From assembly GCA_900321605.1 (NCBI GenBank), contig ONWR01000012.1, positions 32,029-96,028 on the forward strand: a DNA stretch of 64,000 nucleotides. The letters run 5' to 3'. Source of the stretch: an uncultured Bacteroidales bacterium (GTDB lineage: Bacteria; Bacteroidota; Bacteroidia; Bacteroidales; Paludibacteraceae). A program made the translations under genes and the position numbers. Numbering within the stretch: the first letter of the stretch is position 1; each line of letters begins with the position of its first letter. The notes under the pieces were generated by a model, which worked only from the letters and a program-made list of their open reading frames with translations, was not told the DNA's origin and made no database searches. Positions 9,834 through 20,000 of this stretch are shown one piece after another.

Positions 9834-9861
9834 AAAAGTGCGCCATTTTTTACGCACTTTT
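9834..9861 (-). terminator. Intrinsic terminator after the GH105 gene
   Basis: Perfect 9-bp arms AAAAGTGCG / CGCACTTTT with a 10-nt loop, followed on the minus strand by a T-rich run. It lies downstream of the GH105 stop and directly upstream of the giant gene promoter, so it insulates the two. Confidence 0.8.
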
Positions 9862-9893
9862 CACTTTTTCCGACAATTTTTCCCCATTTTTCA

Positions 9894-9952
9894 CCCACTA
9901 ATCCACTAATCCACTCACCCACTAATCCTCTAATCCTCTAATCCACTCATCC
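9894..9952 (-). repeat. 8-nt tandem array 1, running into a coding end
   Basis: Imperfect units of the type TAATCCTC/TAATCCAC/TCACCCAC, about seven in a row on the plus strand. The first units (minus sense) encode the last residues MSGLED and the stop of the GH105 gene. The same array type recurs at 12855, 25715, 45588, 46586, 48447 and, inverted, at 60282. Confidence 0.8.
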
Positions 9953-11450
9953 GTTCATACTCCACCGCCGCCATGAGGAACGAACCAAGCACTTTGCCTT
10001 CCGCATTGTCCTGTATCGGTACATCCTTGCCGATCAGGTAATATGCCGCACTGCCGTTTCGGTCGTGACTCAGCCCCGCCGACTGACAGCTGCCAAGAAT
10101 CCGATAGTTGCCTTCTTCGCCGCGTACGAACGTCCGAACGATCCCCTCAAATCCGCGCTTTCCGGCTTCCGCATGATCAATCAACCCCAAACGTGAGCCC
10201 TTGAGCAACGCAGCGGTGATGAGGCACGAAGCGGAGGACTCCAAGTAATTGCATTGCGTACCGCCTTCGCTCACGTTCGTATATTTCGGTGAACCGGTAT
10301 CGTCAATACCCTGCGTAGCGCATTTCGTACTGTCGTACGCCAATAACTGATACCAACATCCGGTCTTTTTATCCTGCCGAGCTACTAATCCGTCTGCCAT
10401 CTTCGTCAGGTACTCACGCAGTGCATCGAAGTTCTGCGCCGAAGGCAATTCCTTTGTACATCGTACATCGTCCCTTTGTACATTAATCAAATAGGCTTCC
10501 AACACGTCCACTAACGCCAACATATACCATCCTGCCGCACGTCCCCAGTACTCCTCGGAATGATAAATGGCACTTGGTTTTTCGTCCATGGTACATTGTA
10601 CATTGTCCCTTTGTACCTTATACGCGTGTCCGCTCTCGTATATCGCGCGCGCGTTCTTATTAGTAGTTATATCCGTGAAAATCACGTGGTAAGGCAGCTG
10701 TTTCTCCTCGTCCCAGAGGTAAGGCCACGAAGCGTGGAACTGGTCATACACATCGTTCCAGCCCAGACTCGTTCCTTCGCAAGCGCCAACCGCCAACAAC
10801 TGTGCCAACAACGCCGGACCCATATATGCCCCGTCGCACCACATCTGTCCCCAGTAGCTCTTGGTCGGATCGGGTGTTGCCTTGTGCATCCATCCGCCAG
10901 CTGCACCGCCTTCGGCTATCGTGTACTTCGCCGCATGATCCGCCAAACCGCGTGCTCCGCGACGTAACTGCTCCATGAAATAGGCAGCATTCTCCTCGTT
11001 CTCAAACCGCCCGCCGGGTTTGGCTCCTTCGTACAAACCGAGGAACACCTTCGTGCAGTTTAGGTCATCGAGGATGCCTCCCTCGTCGGTAGCCTGTTGC
11101 TGCAAACCCCACTCGCATAGTCCTTCGTACCAAGCGTCCGCCCAAGCGGAGTCCTGATAGTACTCCCAAACGTCGAGTATTCCTTTCGCCACCACGCCGG
11201 GCACGTAGTCCCAACTCGCCGCTACGTCCGGTTTCACGATGCCGTTGGTGCTGTTGGCATTGGGAAAACCCACCTGTGCATCTTTGTTGTACCACGCACT
11301 CATTCGCGCGTTGATCATCGCGCGAGAATCTACCGCGACCACCTCGCGACCATTACGGACGTCTTTGTTGGGTGTCTTCCCCATCCATTTGCATCCGCTC
11401 AGCAGCCCCGCTGCCAGCAATGCGATTCCGATGTATATCCTTGTTTTCAT
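9930..11450 (-). CDS. Lipoprotein glycoside hydrolase, GH105-like (unsaturated rhamnogalacturonyl/glucuronyl hydrolase)
   Basis: 506 aa. A lipoprotein signal ends in LLSGC with Cys20 as the lipidation site, so the protein is membrane-anchored, probably in the outer membrane. GH88/GH105 hallmarks are visible: MWCDGAYMGPALLAQ at about 203-217 (catalytic-region Asp), WGRAAGWYMLALVDVLE at about 302-318, and a late SSASCLITAALLKG. The family removes the unsaturated uronyl residue left by pectate and rhamnogalacturonan lyases, so this suggests pectin-fragment use. Two in-frame inserts derived from an intergenic TGTAC-rich repeat (residues about 277-288 and 322-334) interrupt the (alpha/alpha)6 barrel. 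The final MSGLED is encoded by the 8-nt array, so the native C-terminus has been replaced. No other polysaccharide-utilisation genes are adjacent. Confidence 0.85.
   Translation of the reverse strand: MKTRIYIGIALLAAGLLSGCKWMGKTPNKDVRNGREVVAVDSRAMINARMSAWYNKDAQVGFPNANSTNGIVKPDVAASWDYVPGVVAKGILDVWEYYQDSAWADAWYEGLCEWGLQQQATDEGGILDDLNCTKVFLGLYEGAKPGGRFENEENAAYFMEQLRRGARGLADHAAKYTIAEGGAAGGWMHKATPDPTKSYWGQMWCDGAYMGPALLAQLLAVGACEGTSLGWNDVYDQFHASWPYLWDEEKQLPYHVIFTDITTNKNARAIYESGHAYKVQRDNVQCTMDEKPSAIYHSEEYWGRAAGWYMLALVDVLEAYLINVQRDDVRCTKELPSAQNFDALREYLTKMADGLVARQDKKTGCWYQLLAYDSTKCATQGIDDTGSPKYTNVSEGGTQCNYLESSASCLITAALLKGSRLGLIDHAEAGKRGFEGIVRTFVRGEEGNYRILGSCQSAGLSHDRNGSAAYYLIGKDVPIQDNAEGKVLGSFLMAAVEYERMSGLED
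10452..10484 (-). repeat. TGTAC-rich repeat inserted in frame in the GH105 gene, copy 1
   Basis: Contains TTTGTACATCGTACATCGTC and a second TTTGTAC. It is translated as about NVQRDDVRCTKE. It closely matches 10588-10620. Confidence 0.75.
10588..10620 (-). repeat. TGTAC-rich repeat inserted in frame in the GH105 gene, copy 2
   Basis: Contains GGTACATTGTACATTGTCC and TTTGTACC. It is translated as about KVQRDNVQCTMDE, nearly the same peptide as copy 1. Confidence 0.75.
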
Positions 11451-11549
11451 ATATTCATTTTTCCGTGCATTTTTGTCCCATCATTGCGACAATCCCCCTT
11501 CTCCGTTTCCAGAAGAGGTACGCGCAAGCGAGCATCAGGAACAAGGGGA

Positions 11550-12614
11550 CTAATGCTTTGCAACAAGCCACTCACCAAAGAATGGATCCTCCAGTTCAAA
11601 ACGATCTGTATAGATAACGTGCCCGGCGTGCTGAAGTCGTTTAAGCGCACTATATATGGTGCTGGTTCGGTATTCACCTGTCTGCAACTCAGCGTGAGCA
11701 GCCAATCGTTGCAGAACCCACATATCTGTGCGATTAAAATTCATCCATATACGTTCGTAACTTAAATCATAGGCATCTATAATCTCGCGAATAGCTGTCT
11801 GCTTCACATCCTCTTTCTTTTTCTCCCACATGCCCACTTGCCACATATAGAACGCTAATTCTTGCGTATAGTACGGGTGGCATTGGGTATAATCCAATAC
11901 TTGTTGCGTCAGATCAGCTGCTTGTGCATGGAAAACCGGTTCAAAACGCGTTCGCAGATACTCCTCGAACTCTTCTCTGGGAAGTTTCTTCAATCGCATC
12001 AGACCTCCGAAATGGTAGAACGGAGACTGCACATTCTCAAATATATCCGTCATCATACTCTCCTGGCTACCAAGCAAGATATAATTGATGTGTTTTTGTT
12101 CTTGCATGATAGCACGAAGTGTCTTCTCCAAGACCGGAGAAATAGCGCGGATCTCTTGGAATTCGTCCAAAATAACTACAAGTCGGTCGCTCTCCGTATG
12201 AGCATTCTCCATAAGAGCAAACACATCTTCCAAGAGCACACGCTGGTCTTGTGTCGGCTGGAACCCCACTTCAATAGCGCCGGTTACTTGATTGGTGGTA
12301 ATGGTCGGGATGACACGGAAACGCATTACTTGGTCTTTTATCTTCGTCCAAGTATGGGTATTATATATCTCACGCAGTAATTTCGCTGCAAAATCAGCGA
12401 TTGAAGTCACCTTCTGCAAATTCAACTGAATATAGGGTCTATCCACTTTTTTAACAGCCTTCAATACGAGACTACTCTTACCAAAACGGCGTGGACTGAT
12501 CAACACAAGGTGGTTTCTGCTTTGAAGATAATGGCAGATATACTCTGTTTCCTGCACGCGATCTGTAAAGAACTCGTCCTCTACAATCGACCCAAACTTA
12601 AAAGGATTTTCCAT
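11550..12614 (-). CDS. AAA ATPase of the ATPase_2 (COG1672-like) type
   Basis: 354 aa from MENPFKFGSIV; the ATG six bases upstream (12620) is an equal alternative. Longer frames only translate the upstream 137-bp repeat. The N-terminus has the family's PF.FG...F..R hallmark. The Walker A is SPRRFGKSSLV at about residues 40-50, the Walker B is VVILDEFQE at about 146-154, and sensor-like GSQESMM follows. The C-terminus is a winged-helix (about 290-354, TSTIYSALKRLQHAGHV). These proteins are common in Bacteroidetes and archaea, often near mobile or defence genes, and their role is mostly unknown. It is transcribed from the promoter in the repeat at 12672, with a leader of about 50 nt containing imperfect 8-nt CGTAATAA units. 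No partner gene follows before GH105. Confidence 0.8.
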   Translation of the reverse strand: MENPFKFGSIVEDEFFTDRVQETEYICHYLQSRNHLVLISPRRFGKSSLVLKAVKKVDRPYIQLNLQKVTSIADFAAKLLREIYNTHTWTKIKDQVMRFRVIPTITTNQVTGAIEVGFQPTQDQRVLLEDVFALMENAHTESDRLVVILDEFQEIRAISPVLEKTLRAIMQEQKHINYILLGSQESMMTDIFENVQSPFYHFGGLMRLKKLPREEFEEYLRTRFEPVFHAQAADLTQQVLDYTQCHPYYTQELAFYMWQVGMWEKKKEDVKQTAIREIIDAYDLSYERIWMNFNRTDMWVLQRLAAHAELQTGEYRTSTIYSALKRLQHAGHVIYTDRFELEDPFFGEWLVAKH

Positions 12615-12671
12615 ATGCATTATTATTACGAAAAACGTCGTTACGAAAATTGTCGTAATCAAAATTCGGTG

Positions 12672-12808
12672 CAAAGGTACAACAAAAAAATCAATTGTAC
12701 AAATATTTTGGCAAAAAAACGAAATATGCTTGCATAATTTTGTTGTTTTGACAAAATGGTTGTCAGTTGCAGGATACTGCGACTGTACCTTCGAAGGGTT
12801 CCCTCTCA
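12672..12808 (-). repeat. 137-bp promoter-bearing intergenic repeat, copy 1
   Basis: Near-identical to 46384-46520 and 48250-48387. It carries a minus-strand promoter TTTG (12703-12700), 20 nt, TACCTTTG (12679-12672), then on the far side a GCAGGATACTGCGACTGTACC block. Each copy sits directly upstream of a different accessory gene, here the ATPase. Confidence 0.85.
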
Positions 12809-12814
12809 AAAAAA

Positions 12815-12840
12815 ATGACATACGCAAGTTTGTATGCCAT
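12815..12840 (-). terminator. ATGGCATAC-type terminator hairpin
   Basis: Arms ATGACATAC / GTATGCCAT with an 8-nt loop and, on the minus strand, eight T directly after. The same hairpin occurs at 25674, 45549, 46550 and 48406. Confidence 0.75.
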
Positions 12841-12854
12841 TTTTCTGCATTTTT

Positions 12855-12921
12855 CCACTAAGCCTCTCATCCACTAATCCTCTAATCCCCTAATCCTCTA
12901 ATCCTCTAATCCACTCACCCA
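12855..12921 (-). repeat. 8-nt tandem array 2
   Basis: About eight imperfect TAATCCTC/TCATCCAC units between the terminator hairpin and the detached anchor tail. Confidence 0.75.
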
Positions 12922-12992
12922 TTAAGCTGCAGAGCGTTTACGCCGGAAGTAAACAAACATTCCAAGAGCAAGGGAAGAAGGGTGTCTCCGAG
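12922..12992 (-). pseudogene. Detached 3' end of a small anchor gene (frameshifted)
   Basis: The minus strand reads as LGDTLLPLLL and later RKRSAA-stop, the tail of the small anchor proteins. A 14-nt deletion relative to the intact copies (ATGTCCCTCGCTTT missing) breaks the frame in the middle of the membrane segment. No N-terminal part is present upstream; a HicB-like gene stands there instead. Confidence 0.8.
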
Positions 12993-13015
12993 GGAAGAAC
13001 AATGCTGATGGGATT

Positions 13016-13354
13016 TTACAGCATCGCAGCTACGCGCAAATCAAGCGCTTGACTAATAAAAGCATTGATTGACTCACCCGATTGTTTCGACAATGCAGCT
13101 ATACGACTATGCGTCTCCGGCTTAATGCGGATATTCAGTCGCCCTGTATAACTCTTGCGAAGCTCAAGTCCCTCCTCTTTGCAATAAGCCACATAGTCAT
13201 CTACTGCATCGTGAAAAGCTTGTGTCAACTCACTTACGCTTTGCCCTTCAAAGTTCACCAGACCATCTATGCCCTCTATTTTACCATAGAAGCATTCATC
13301 TTTCTCAGAAAAGTTAACGGTTCCAAGAAATCCTTTATAACTAATCGTATTCAT
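13016..13354 (-). CDS. hicB: HicB-family antitoxin
   Basis: 112 aa. Residues 1-60 have the degenerate RNase H-like HicB fold (YKGFLGTVNFSEKDECFYGKIEGIDGLVNFEGQSVSELTQAFHDAVDDYV). The C-terminal part (RLNIRIKPETHSRIAALSKQSGESINAFISQALD) is a ribbon-helix-helix DNA-binding segment. HicB neutralises the HicA mRNA interferase and represses the operon. Only a short remnant of the expected toxin is present just upstream (13362-13418), so this is an orphan or decayed module. A promoter at 13453-13484 lies upstream. Confidence 0.85.
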   Translation of the reverse strand: MNTISYKGFLGTVNFSEKDECFYGKIEGIDGLVNFEGQSVSELTQAFHDAVDDYVAYCKEEGLELRKSYTGRLNIRIKPETHSRIAALSKQSGESINAFISQALDLRVAAML

Positions 13355-13361
13355 AGCTAAC

Positions 13362-13418
13362 TTATTTTAAATGTCCTTTACTTTGCAATTCCTCTAATAC
13401 TTGCCTCAACGCATACAT
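13362..13418 (-). pseudogene. Remnant of an upstream toxin gene (possibly HicA C-terminus)
   Basis: An 18-codon frame MYALRQVLEELQSKGHLK ends 7 nt before hicB and is open upstream to about 13446 as KPHPGNIVK. KPHPG followed by a short helix resembles HicA C-termini, and HicA normally precedes hicB. The double-stranded-RNA-binding-fold N-terminus is missing: the promoter at 13453 takes its place. The assignment rests mainly on position. Confidence 0.4.
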
Positions 13419-13452
13419 TTTAACAATGTTGCCTGGGTGCGGTTTGTTTGTG

Positions 13453-13484
13453 CAAAGGTAACTATTTTTTAGTTACAATCCAAA
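13453..13484 (-). promoter_or_regulatory. Promoter for the hicB unit
   Basis: TTTG (13484-13481), 20 nt, TACCTTTG (13460-13453). The spacer contains the self-complementary GTAACTAAAAAATAGTTAC (13459-13477), a likely operator for autoregulation. Confidence 0.7.
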
Positions 13485-13548
13485 TATTTTGACAAAAAAA
13501 TGCAAAATTTCTTCTTTTAGGGACTATTTTGGCTGTTTTAGGTAACGC

Positions 13549-13588
13549 AAACAACCACAACCAGCATCTAAGCAGGCTGTGATTGTTT
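13549..13588 (-). terminator. Imperfect hairpin after pair 2
   Basis: AAACAACCACAACCAGC and GCAGGCTGTGATTGTTT can pair with mismatches around a 6-nt loop. It lies downstream of the small anchor gene at 13649. No strong T-run follows, so confidence is limited. Confidence 0.4.
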
Positions 13589-13648
13589 CTAATGCTCTAA
13601 TTTGCTAACGGGTTAACGTTTTGATGCAATCAAAACCATTTTAACCAT

Positions 13649-14035
13649 TTAACTTTTTAACGTTTGTTTACGACGGAAGTAAACAAACATTCCAAAAGCA
13701 AAGGACATCAAGAGCAACGGAAGAACGGCATCGCCGATGGGGTCAGGATTGATAGGAGGCGCTTTGTGTATCGTACCCGGCTTTTTAGGCTTGGCCGGAG
13801 AATAACTTGCACCTTCCAGCGTAGCCGTACCATCTGCATTAAGTTCCGGGTTGGCGCTATACGTACTCCCTGAGCCGGACATACTGCTCGTTGATTGGAA
13901 GGTTGCACTCGGAGCCGAAGCTCCGAATGCTTTTTGTTCCTCACCTTGCGTTGCTCCGAAGATCTGTGCCACAGCTGTAAAGCTGATAGCCAATAACAAA
14001 CTGCTAATTACAATTACTTTTTTCATATCTTTCAT
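13649..14035 (-). CDS. Small secreted protein with C-terminal PIGDAVLPLLLMS anchor (pair 2)
   Basis: 128 aa. Signal peptide at residues 1-23 (VAQ cleavage). The conserved motif TFQSTSSMSGSGSTYS is at about 45-60, then NADGTA, then a Lys/Pro-rich linker. The C-terminal block PIGDAVLPLLLMS starts at about 98 and is followed by AFGMFVYFRRKQTLKS. Compared with the paired genes at 25749 and 48482, both the FQSTS-GSGS motif and the GDAVLPLLLMS block are conserved while the linker is not. It starts 19 nt after the giant gene stop and is surely co-transcribed. A membrane-tethered accessory or processing partner of the giant protein is an inference; no described family comes to mind. Confidence 0.75.
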   Translation of the reverse strand: MKDMKKVIVISSLLLAISFTAVAQIFGATQGEEQKAFGASAPSATFQSTSSMSGSGSTYSANPELNADGTATLEGASYSPAKPKKPGTIHKAPPINPDPIGDAVLPLLLMSFAFGMFVYFRRKQTLKS

Positions 14036-14054
14036 TCTTTAATTCTTTCATTCA

Positions 14055-17000
14055 TCATTTTACCAACTGTCCATCTGCGCTGAATACTCTTCCACCACGG
14101 ATGATATACAGTTTGTCATTGTATATCACTTTCTGTACATCCAGCGTCTCATCGTCCAGATTAGTTACTCCGGTTGCGATTTCCGTTGTGGTATATGGTA
14201 TCTTGCTGATGACGAAGCGAGCCGCATTATCTCCTGCATTCGATACGAACGGATAAGTTGTCTCGTTACTGATGAGCGTTGACTTTTGCTCCTTCACGTC
14301 ATTGAGGTACCATGTCTCATTGCCATTATAGACAAACGAGAAGGTGTACGTATTATCAGCTCTTCCCGGATGGAATGCCATCAATGTTCCTTCGATCTCC
14401 GGCACACAGTTAACTACAAAGTAGCCTTCTTGTGTTGCTGCATACAGTTGCGGAGCAGATCCATCGCCTTCCATATATTCACCATCCCAACCGTCATCAT
14501 ATCCGTTCGTAAAGTCTTCACGACCCAGGATATAAGCGTTCGCCGTCCATCCATTTTCGCCGCGAACACGCAGACGCATTGCATCCGGTCTTTCTTTTTC
14601 AGCCTCAGCACGACGTGGAGCACGAGTCGGTTCTATCTTTAGATCTGTCAATGCCGGTGTGTAAACCAAGCGATTGAAGTCAAGCCTCAAACTCGGGTTG
14701 GAACTGGTTGCCATTACCGAGAAGGCCTGCATTGCAGGAATGACTGTGGTTACTGCGCCTAAGTCTTCCAACTCGGATGCTGACTTAACAGGAATAACAC
14801 TATATGTACCTGCTCCTTCATTATCAGCCCCACCATCCATGGTACTTCCGCCTTCTGCATACTGTTCCGGAGTACCGGCATTGAAGATATAAATCGATTT
14901 ATTTACATTCACAAAGTCATCATCCTCAAATTTGTCAATATGAATCGGCGCAGTCCATGAGTTAGCGAACATATTCTCCGGCCAAGAGGAGTTGTAATAC
15001 ATCTTGCCATTCTCTATAGTAAACTCAACATTAGTGCTGGCATTCAAGTGGCCTGTTCTACCATTCAGGTCGAGATAGTTTCCGCTGGTGTTGTTTGATA
15101 ACTGGTTATAACCCATGAACGGATCCATCGTATTGCCATAACTCAGTTTATTCCACCATCCGTGACTACCATTAGCCGCTGGTACAAACTTAAAGAGCTG
15201 AATCTCATAATCCACATACGGTGTCTCATCGCTGAACGGACTACCAAGGTACTGGTTCACAAAACCATTATCGTATCTCACTTTCGTCTCGAAGTTGACG
15301 GTCGCGGCATTCGAACCATCATGCGAACCCATTACCAGCGCACCCGTACCTGCTGCACGTGTCGAGTTGATGATCACATCCGCTGCTGCAGTTGCAATGC
15401 GATTACTTCCGGTTGTTGTCTTCTGCATCTTCTCGGCTATGATCAATGCCTTGCCGGCACTAACAATTATCTTACCTGTCGCGCCGCTATATTGATTAAC
15501 CAGCACATCTTTCGCCTTGGCATCAGCAATATCTACTGTTACTGGTTTCGAAATAACTACGCGGTCATCAATTGTCGGCAGGCTTGCTCCTCGTCCATTA
15601 GAACCAATCCAGTTAGCCGTTGCATTCCAGTTTCCGCTTGATGCCGTCGGCAAGAACTCTTTACTATCCGGACAAACGTAACGTTTGACCTTCATAGATG
15701 TTACGTACGGATTCTGTAATGTTGCAGATGTTGGTCCATTACCGCGGTGTAAAGTTATTGAACTAGTATTAGCCGGTACACCCGATAAAACAATTTCGTT
15801 TTCTCCACAAGAAGGAGTGCCAGACGTTCCTATCATCGTACTTTCATCGCTCAATGTAGTTGTACCATCGTAAATATGCAATTTGCTATCTCCGACTCCC
15901 GGAACTTTGGCTATGTTAACAATTACCTTATCTCCATCTTTGAAATACTCACCACTCTTCAGCGTCAAATAGATGTATTGATTATCTCCGCCTATTTTAC
16001 CACCTGTACCACATCCTCCATCAGGAGATGTCCAATCCTGTAGATTTACTTTATACCCATCGCTCGAAGCTATTAACGCACCCTCCGGAGTTCCAGCATT
16101 TTTGCTAGTCGCTGTGACTCCTGCTATCACAGTCCATTCACAGTCCATCTCCTTTATAGTAATATCACAAGTTGCTGTCTTACCGCAGTGCGTAGCATCC
16201 GCTGCGATAGCAGCCGTAATAGTAGCCGTACCGCGTGAGACAGCAGTAACAACACCAGTAGAGGGGTTCAGCGTTACACAACCTGCCGGTGTAGCACTTT
16301 TCAGTGTATAGGTCACACTTCCTATGCTACCGTCCTTATTCAGACTCGGTGTAGCCGTCAGGTCAGCATCATCCATCCAGATCGTCGTCTTGCTATAACT
16401 CAACTCCGGGTCAATCGGCGTACAATCCTCGCAGCCGGTAACAGTAATAGCATGCAAATAAGTTTTATCCAATCCCGACTTCAAGGCGATAGTAAACGAA
16501 TTAGCCTCAACGAGGGACGATTCCTCAGTAACCGTATACGATTGAGTGAATGAATCATATGCTGTTTCAGACGCTTTATTTACCGGCGAGCAATCATATC
16601 CGCTTACAACCAAACCGCTTGTCTTTGATGTTCCTGATTTTGCACCATCAGAAACAGCTGCTGTTAATGTGATGACACTTCCTACGGTAAGATGGTTGCT
16701 TCCTGAAAGAGTTACTGTTACTTGCTTTGAAGAACCATCCATCACAAGACCTGCGTTTGCGCTCTTACTATTACTGCCAAGAGCAGCTGAACCTGTATTC
16801 TTAATCGTACCACCTGTGATTGTTCCTACCACTTTTGCAGCATCAATAGATCCATCAACAGCCACATCTGACCAATCACCGTTCTTCACTAAGTTCGTCG
16901 CACTAAAGCACGGCGGTTCAGAGACGGTAACGGTAATCATATTTGATGTTGCAGTACCGCAATCCGCTGTTACTTCTACTTTATAATAATACGTACCCGC

Positions 17001-20000
17001 GGAAGCTTTTGATGTCGTATAAGTAGCACTCATAGCTCCATCAATACTTTCCTCACCGGCTCCACCGGAAGATGTATAACTATACCATTGATAGGTTTTA
17101 GTGCCTTGACCGGTTGCTACCATTCCTGTACCCAGCGTAAAGTTTTCACCTTCAATAGCATCTACAGATGTCGTCGGCTGGGTGGATATGCTTGTTGCAG
17201 CATACTTAGTTGCAGACAAAGCGGAGGAAGTAACAGAAGTACTGATCTTTCCTGCTTTGCTGACAGTTACCGTAACGGTATAGTCCGTTCCATTTGCATC
17301 AGGAGTATAACTTGCAGTCGTTGCCTTCTCCGTCGCACCTTTCTTCCATGAGTACGAAATGCTCTCACCGGCTGCAGAGATGGTCGAAGCATTGCTCGGC
17401 GTTGCATTCCATGCAGAATAACTACATCCCGCTTGGTTGCTCAAACTCGGTAACGTCGGAGTAGTACACGGCGTAGCAGACTGACAGTTGGAAATAGTGA
17501 TTGAATACAATTTTGTAGAACCTTTCTTCGAAAGAGTTAATACATTCTTTCCTAAAAGTTCTGTATCAGTATTCAAGACAGTATAAGTTGTGGTAAAGTT
17601 ACCTTCAGCTCCCGGATTAACAAGGTAGGAATCGTAACCGTTTATTTTAACACCATTATTACTTGCAGCATAACCCGTTACGCTAATAATAGAACCGGCT
17701 TTGATGATATGAGCAGACATGGTTATAGTGATGACATCCTTATTTGCATCAAAGTACCAACCGTATTGTTGTCCGCTATTATTCGGTTTTTTAACTGTCA
17801 TGGACTTTGAATCTCCATCCGCATTCGAGTATACCGCCGTACCTCCTGTCAATGTCGCACAGTTCTTCGAGCCCTGCGATATAGATTCATTATTAGCCAA
17901 CGTAGCATCACTTCCTGCACTACTATTGGCTATCATCTGGAAGTTAGCAGGAGCTGTATAGTCGCAAGCCTGACTTGCAATCTCAGAATCCGTACAGTTG
18001 CTCTGATATGCAATCGCCTTCACCGTACAATCAGCAGCGATACTAAAGGTAGTACTATAAACCGTACCGGTACTGCTACTCGGATCGGTACCATCTGTCG
18101 TATAACGAACCGTCGTTCCGCTCGGAACAGTGATACTAACCGTGTTGTCGCCATTATCCGTAATGGTCGGTGTGTTACATTTCCAGTGCGGGAAGAACTC
18201 TTGTGCCGCATTCGTGGTATAACTACCGCTCAGCGCATAAGCTAATGCACCGCCGTCACTCGTCGACCAACCGTCTTGCGCGTGCCCGCCATAAGTGAAC
18301 GTGCTACCCGGCAACGTGAAGTTTACACCGTGTGTTTTGGTTTCACTGGCCTTTGAACCGGTTCCGTTAGTACCTTTATTATAGGAAATAGTATAGGTCT
18401 TCAGCGTAAAGCTTGCGGCGATAGTTGTTTCGCCGGTGACTTCATAGTTCGCGCTATAAGCACCGCCGTTAATTGTAATAGCACTCGCATCATATCCTTC
18501 ATCTGCAACTGCAGTAATCGATGATAAGATCACCGTGTGCGCCAGATCGGCATAACCGCTGGTCAACGTAGATGCTACATTCGACGTATTCGTATAGTTA
18601 ACTGTAATCGTACCATTCGAATACGGACTAATCGTCACGCGGTCGGTCTTCATGCCGGATGTAATGGTCTTGCTGTAGAACTCACAGTTATTATTCTGAG
18701 CATCTCCACCCTTTGAGTGATCAACACCCGGCGTCACCGTCACAGCATCAGCCGTTACTGATGCACCTTCATAAGCAATTGAGGCAGTAATAGCTGGGGT
18801 GTTTTTAGTATTGTATATCGACCCATTACCACCTGCGGCATTACCAATCTGCCAAGCAAAGAAGCCATTATACTCCCTTGTCGTCATTTTATAGAGGTTC
18901 GCAGTACCATGAACCAAGGAGAGTCGATCCGCTTGGCTATGTGAAGAGTGACCTATACGATAGTATATACTGCTTCCTGTCCATTTGAGCACATTATTAT
19001 CGAAATATATCACTTTGCCCGCAGCTTGGTTGACCACAGGGAAGGTGACTGAGGTAACTATTGCACCCAAATTCGAGTAATTAATAGTAAAGGTATAAGT
19101 AGCGGCATTCGTAGTGGTCAAACCGCAATCTGTACCATTGACATTGGTTGTCCAATTGGTACAGTTATTCTCTTGCATCGTTCCCTCATTACCGTAGTAA
19201 TGTCCGCAACCATCGGCGATATTAAATCCATATGTCCAGTTAAAACCAAGGGAGATAGAGGCCGTCGCAGTCGTTCCATCCACCTTCACGAAATCTACAT
19301 TTCCATAAGATTTGCCACCCTTTGAACCATTGACATACAATCTCAGAATCTTTACATCATAGTTCTCATGACTATTTGTTACAGCCCAGATAGACGTGGC
19401 ATTACATGTCACCTTGCAATAGTACGAACCGGCATCTTCAAAAGCGCAACTGTTCTTTGTATAGGTTGCACTCTTCGCACCGTCTATCCTATTGCCGTCA
19501 GCCTTTCCGCCTTTGTACCATTGATAGGTCGTCGGACCGTTATTGCCACTCGGAGTACACGTCAAGGAGATGTTATCTCCCGGGAAATAATGGTACGTAC
19601 CACTTATCACGGCACTCGAAGGAGCAGAAGGTACAGAATTCAACGTAATAACGATATTTCCGTTGATCTTATTCGCCGTGATAGTCAGTGTACCTGTTCC
19701 GGAATCCCATGTATAATCTGTTCCGCTGGTAGCTGAATTGCCGCCGATGGTTACCGTCGGACTTGGCATCGAATAACCCGAAACCGCAGCAAATACCGCC
19801 GTATAATCACTACCACCAGCAGTTGTTGCACCGCTGGTCTTTGTCACATTCGTCAGCGTGTGGGTGACGGTTACCGTCGAAGTAGTGAAACTATCACCCG
19901 TTAATGCCCTCCAAGCACTCTTGTTCGAACCACATTTAGCACGAGCCCATGCGTAGAAAGTTGTACCTGCATATAGATTAGTAATTGTTATGCTCTTAGT

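Noticed and set aside
12615-12827. N-terminal extension of the ATPase to 12827
   Set aside because: It would translate the 137-bp promoter repeat; the same peptide appears in front of unrelated genes at 46575 and 48474, so it is not coding.
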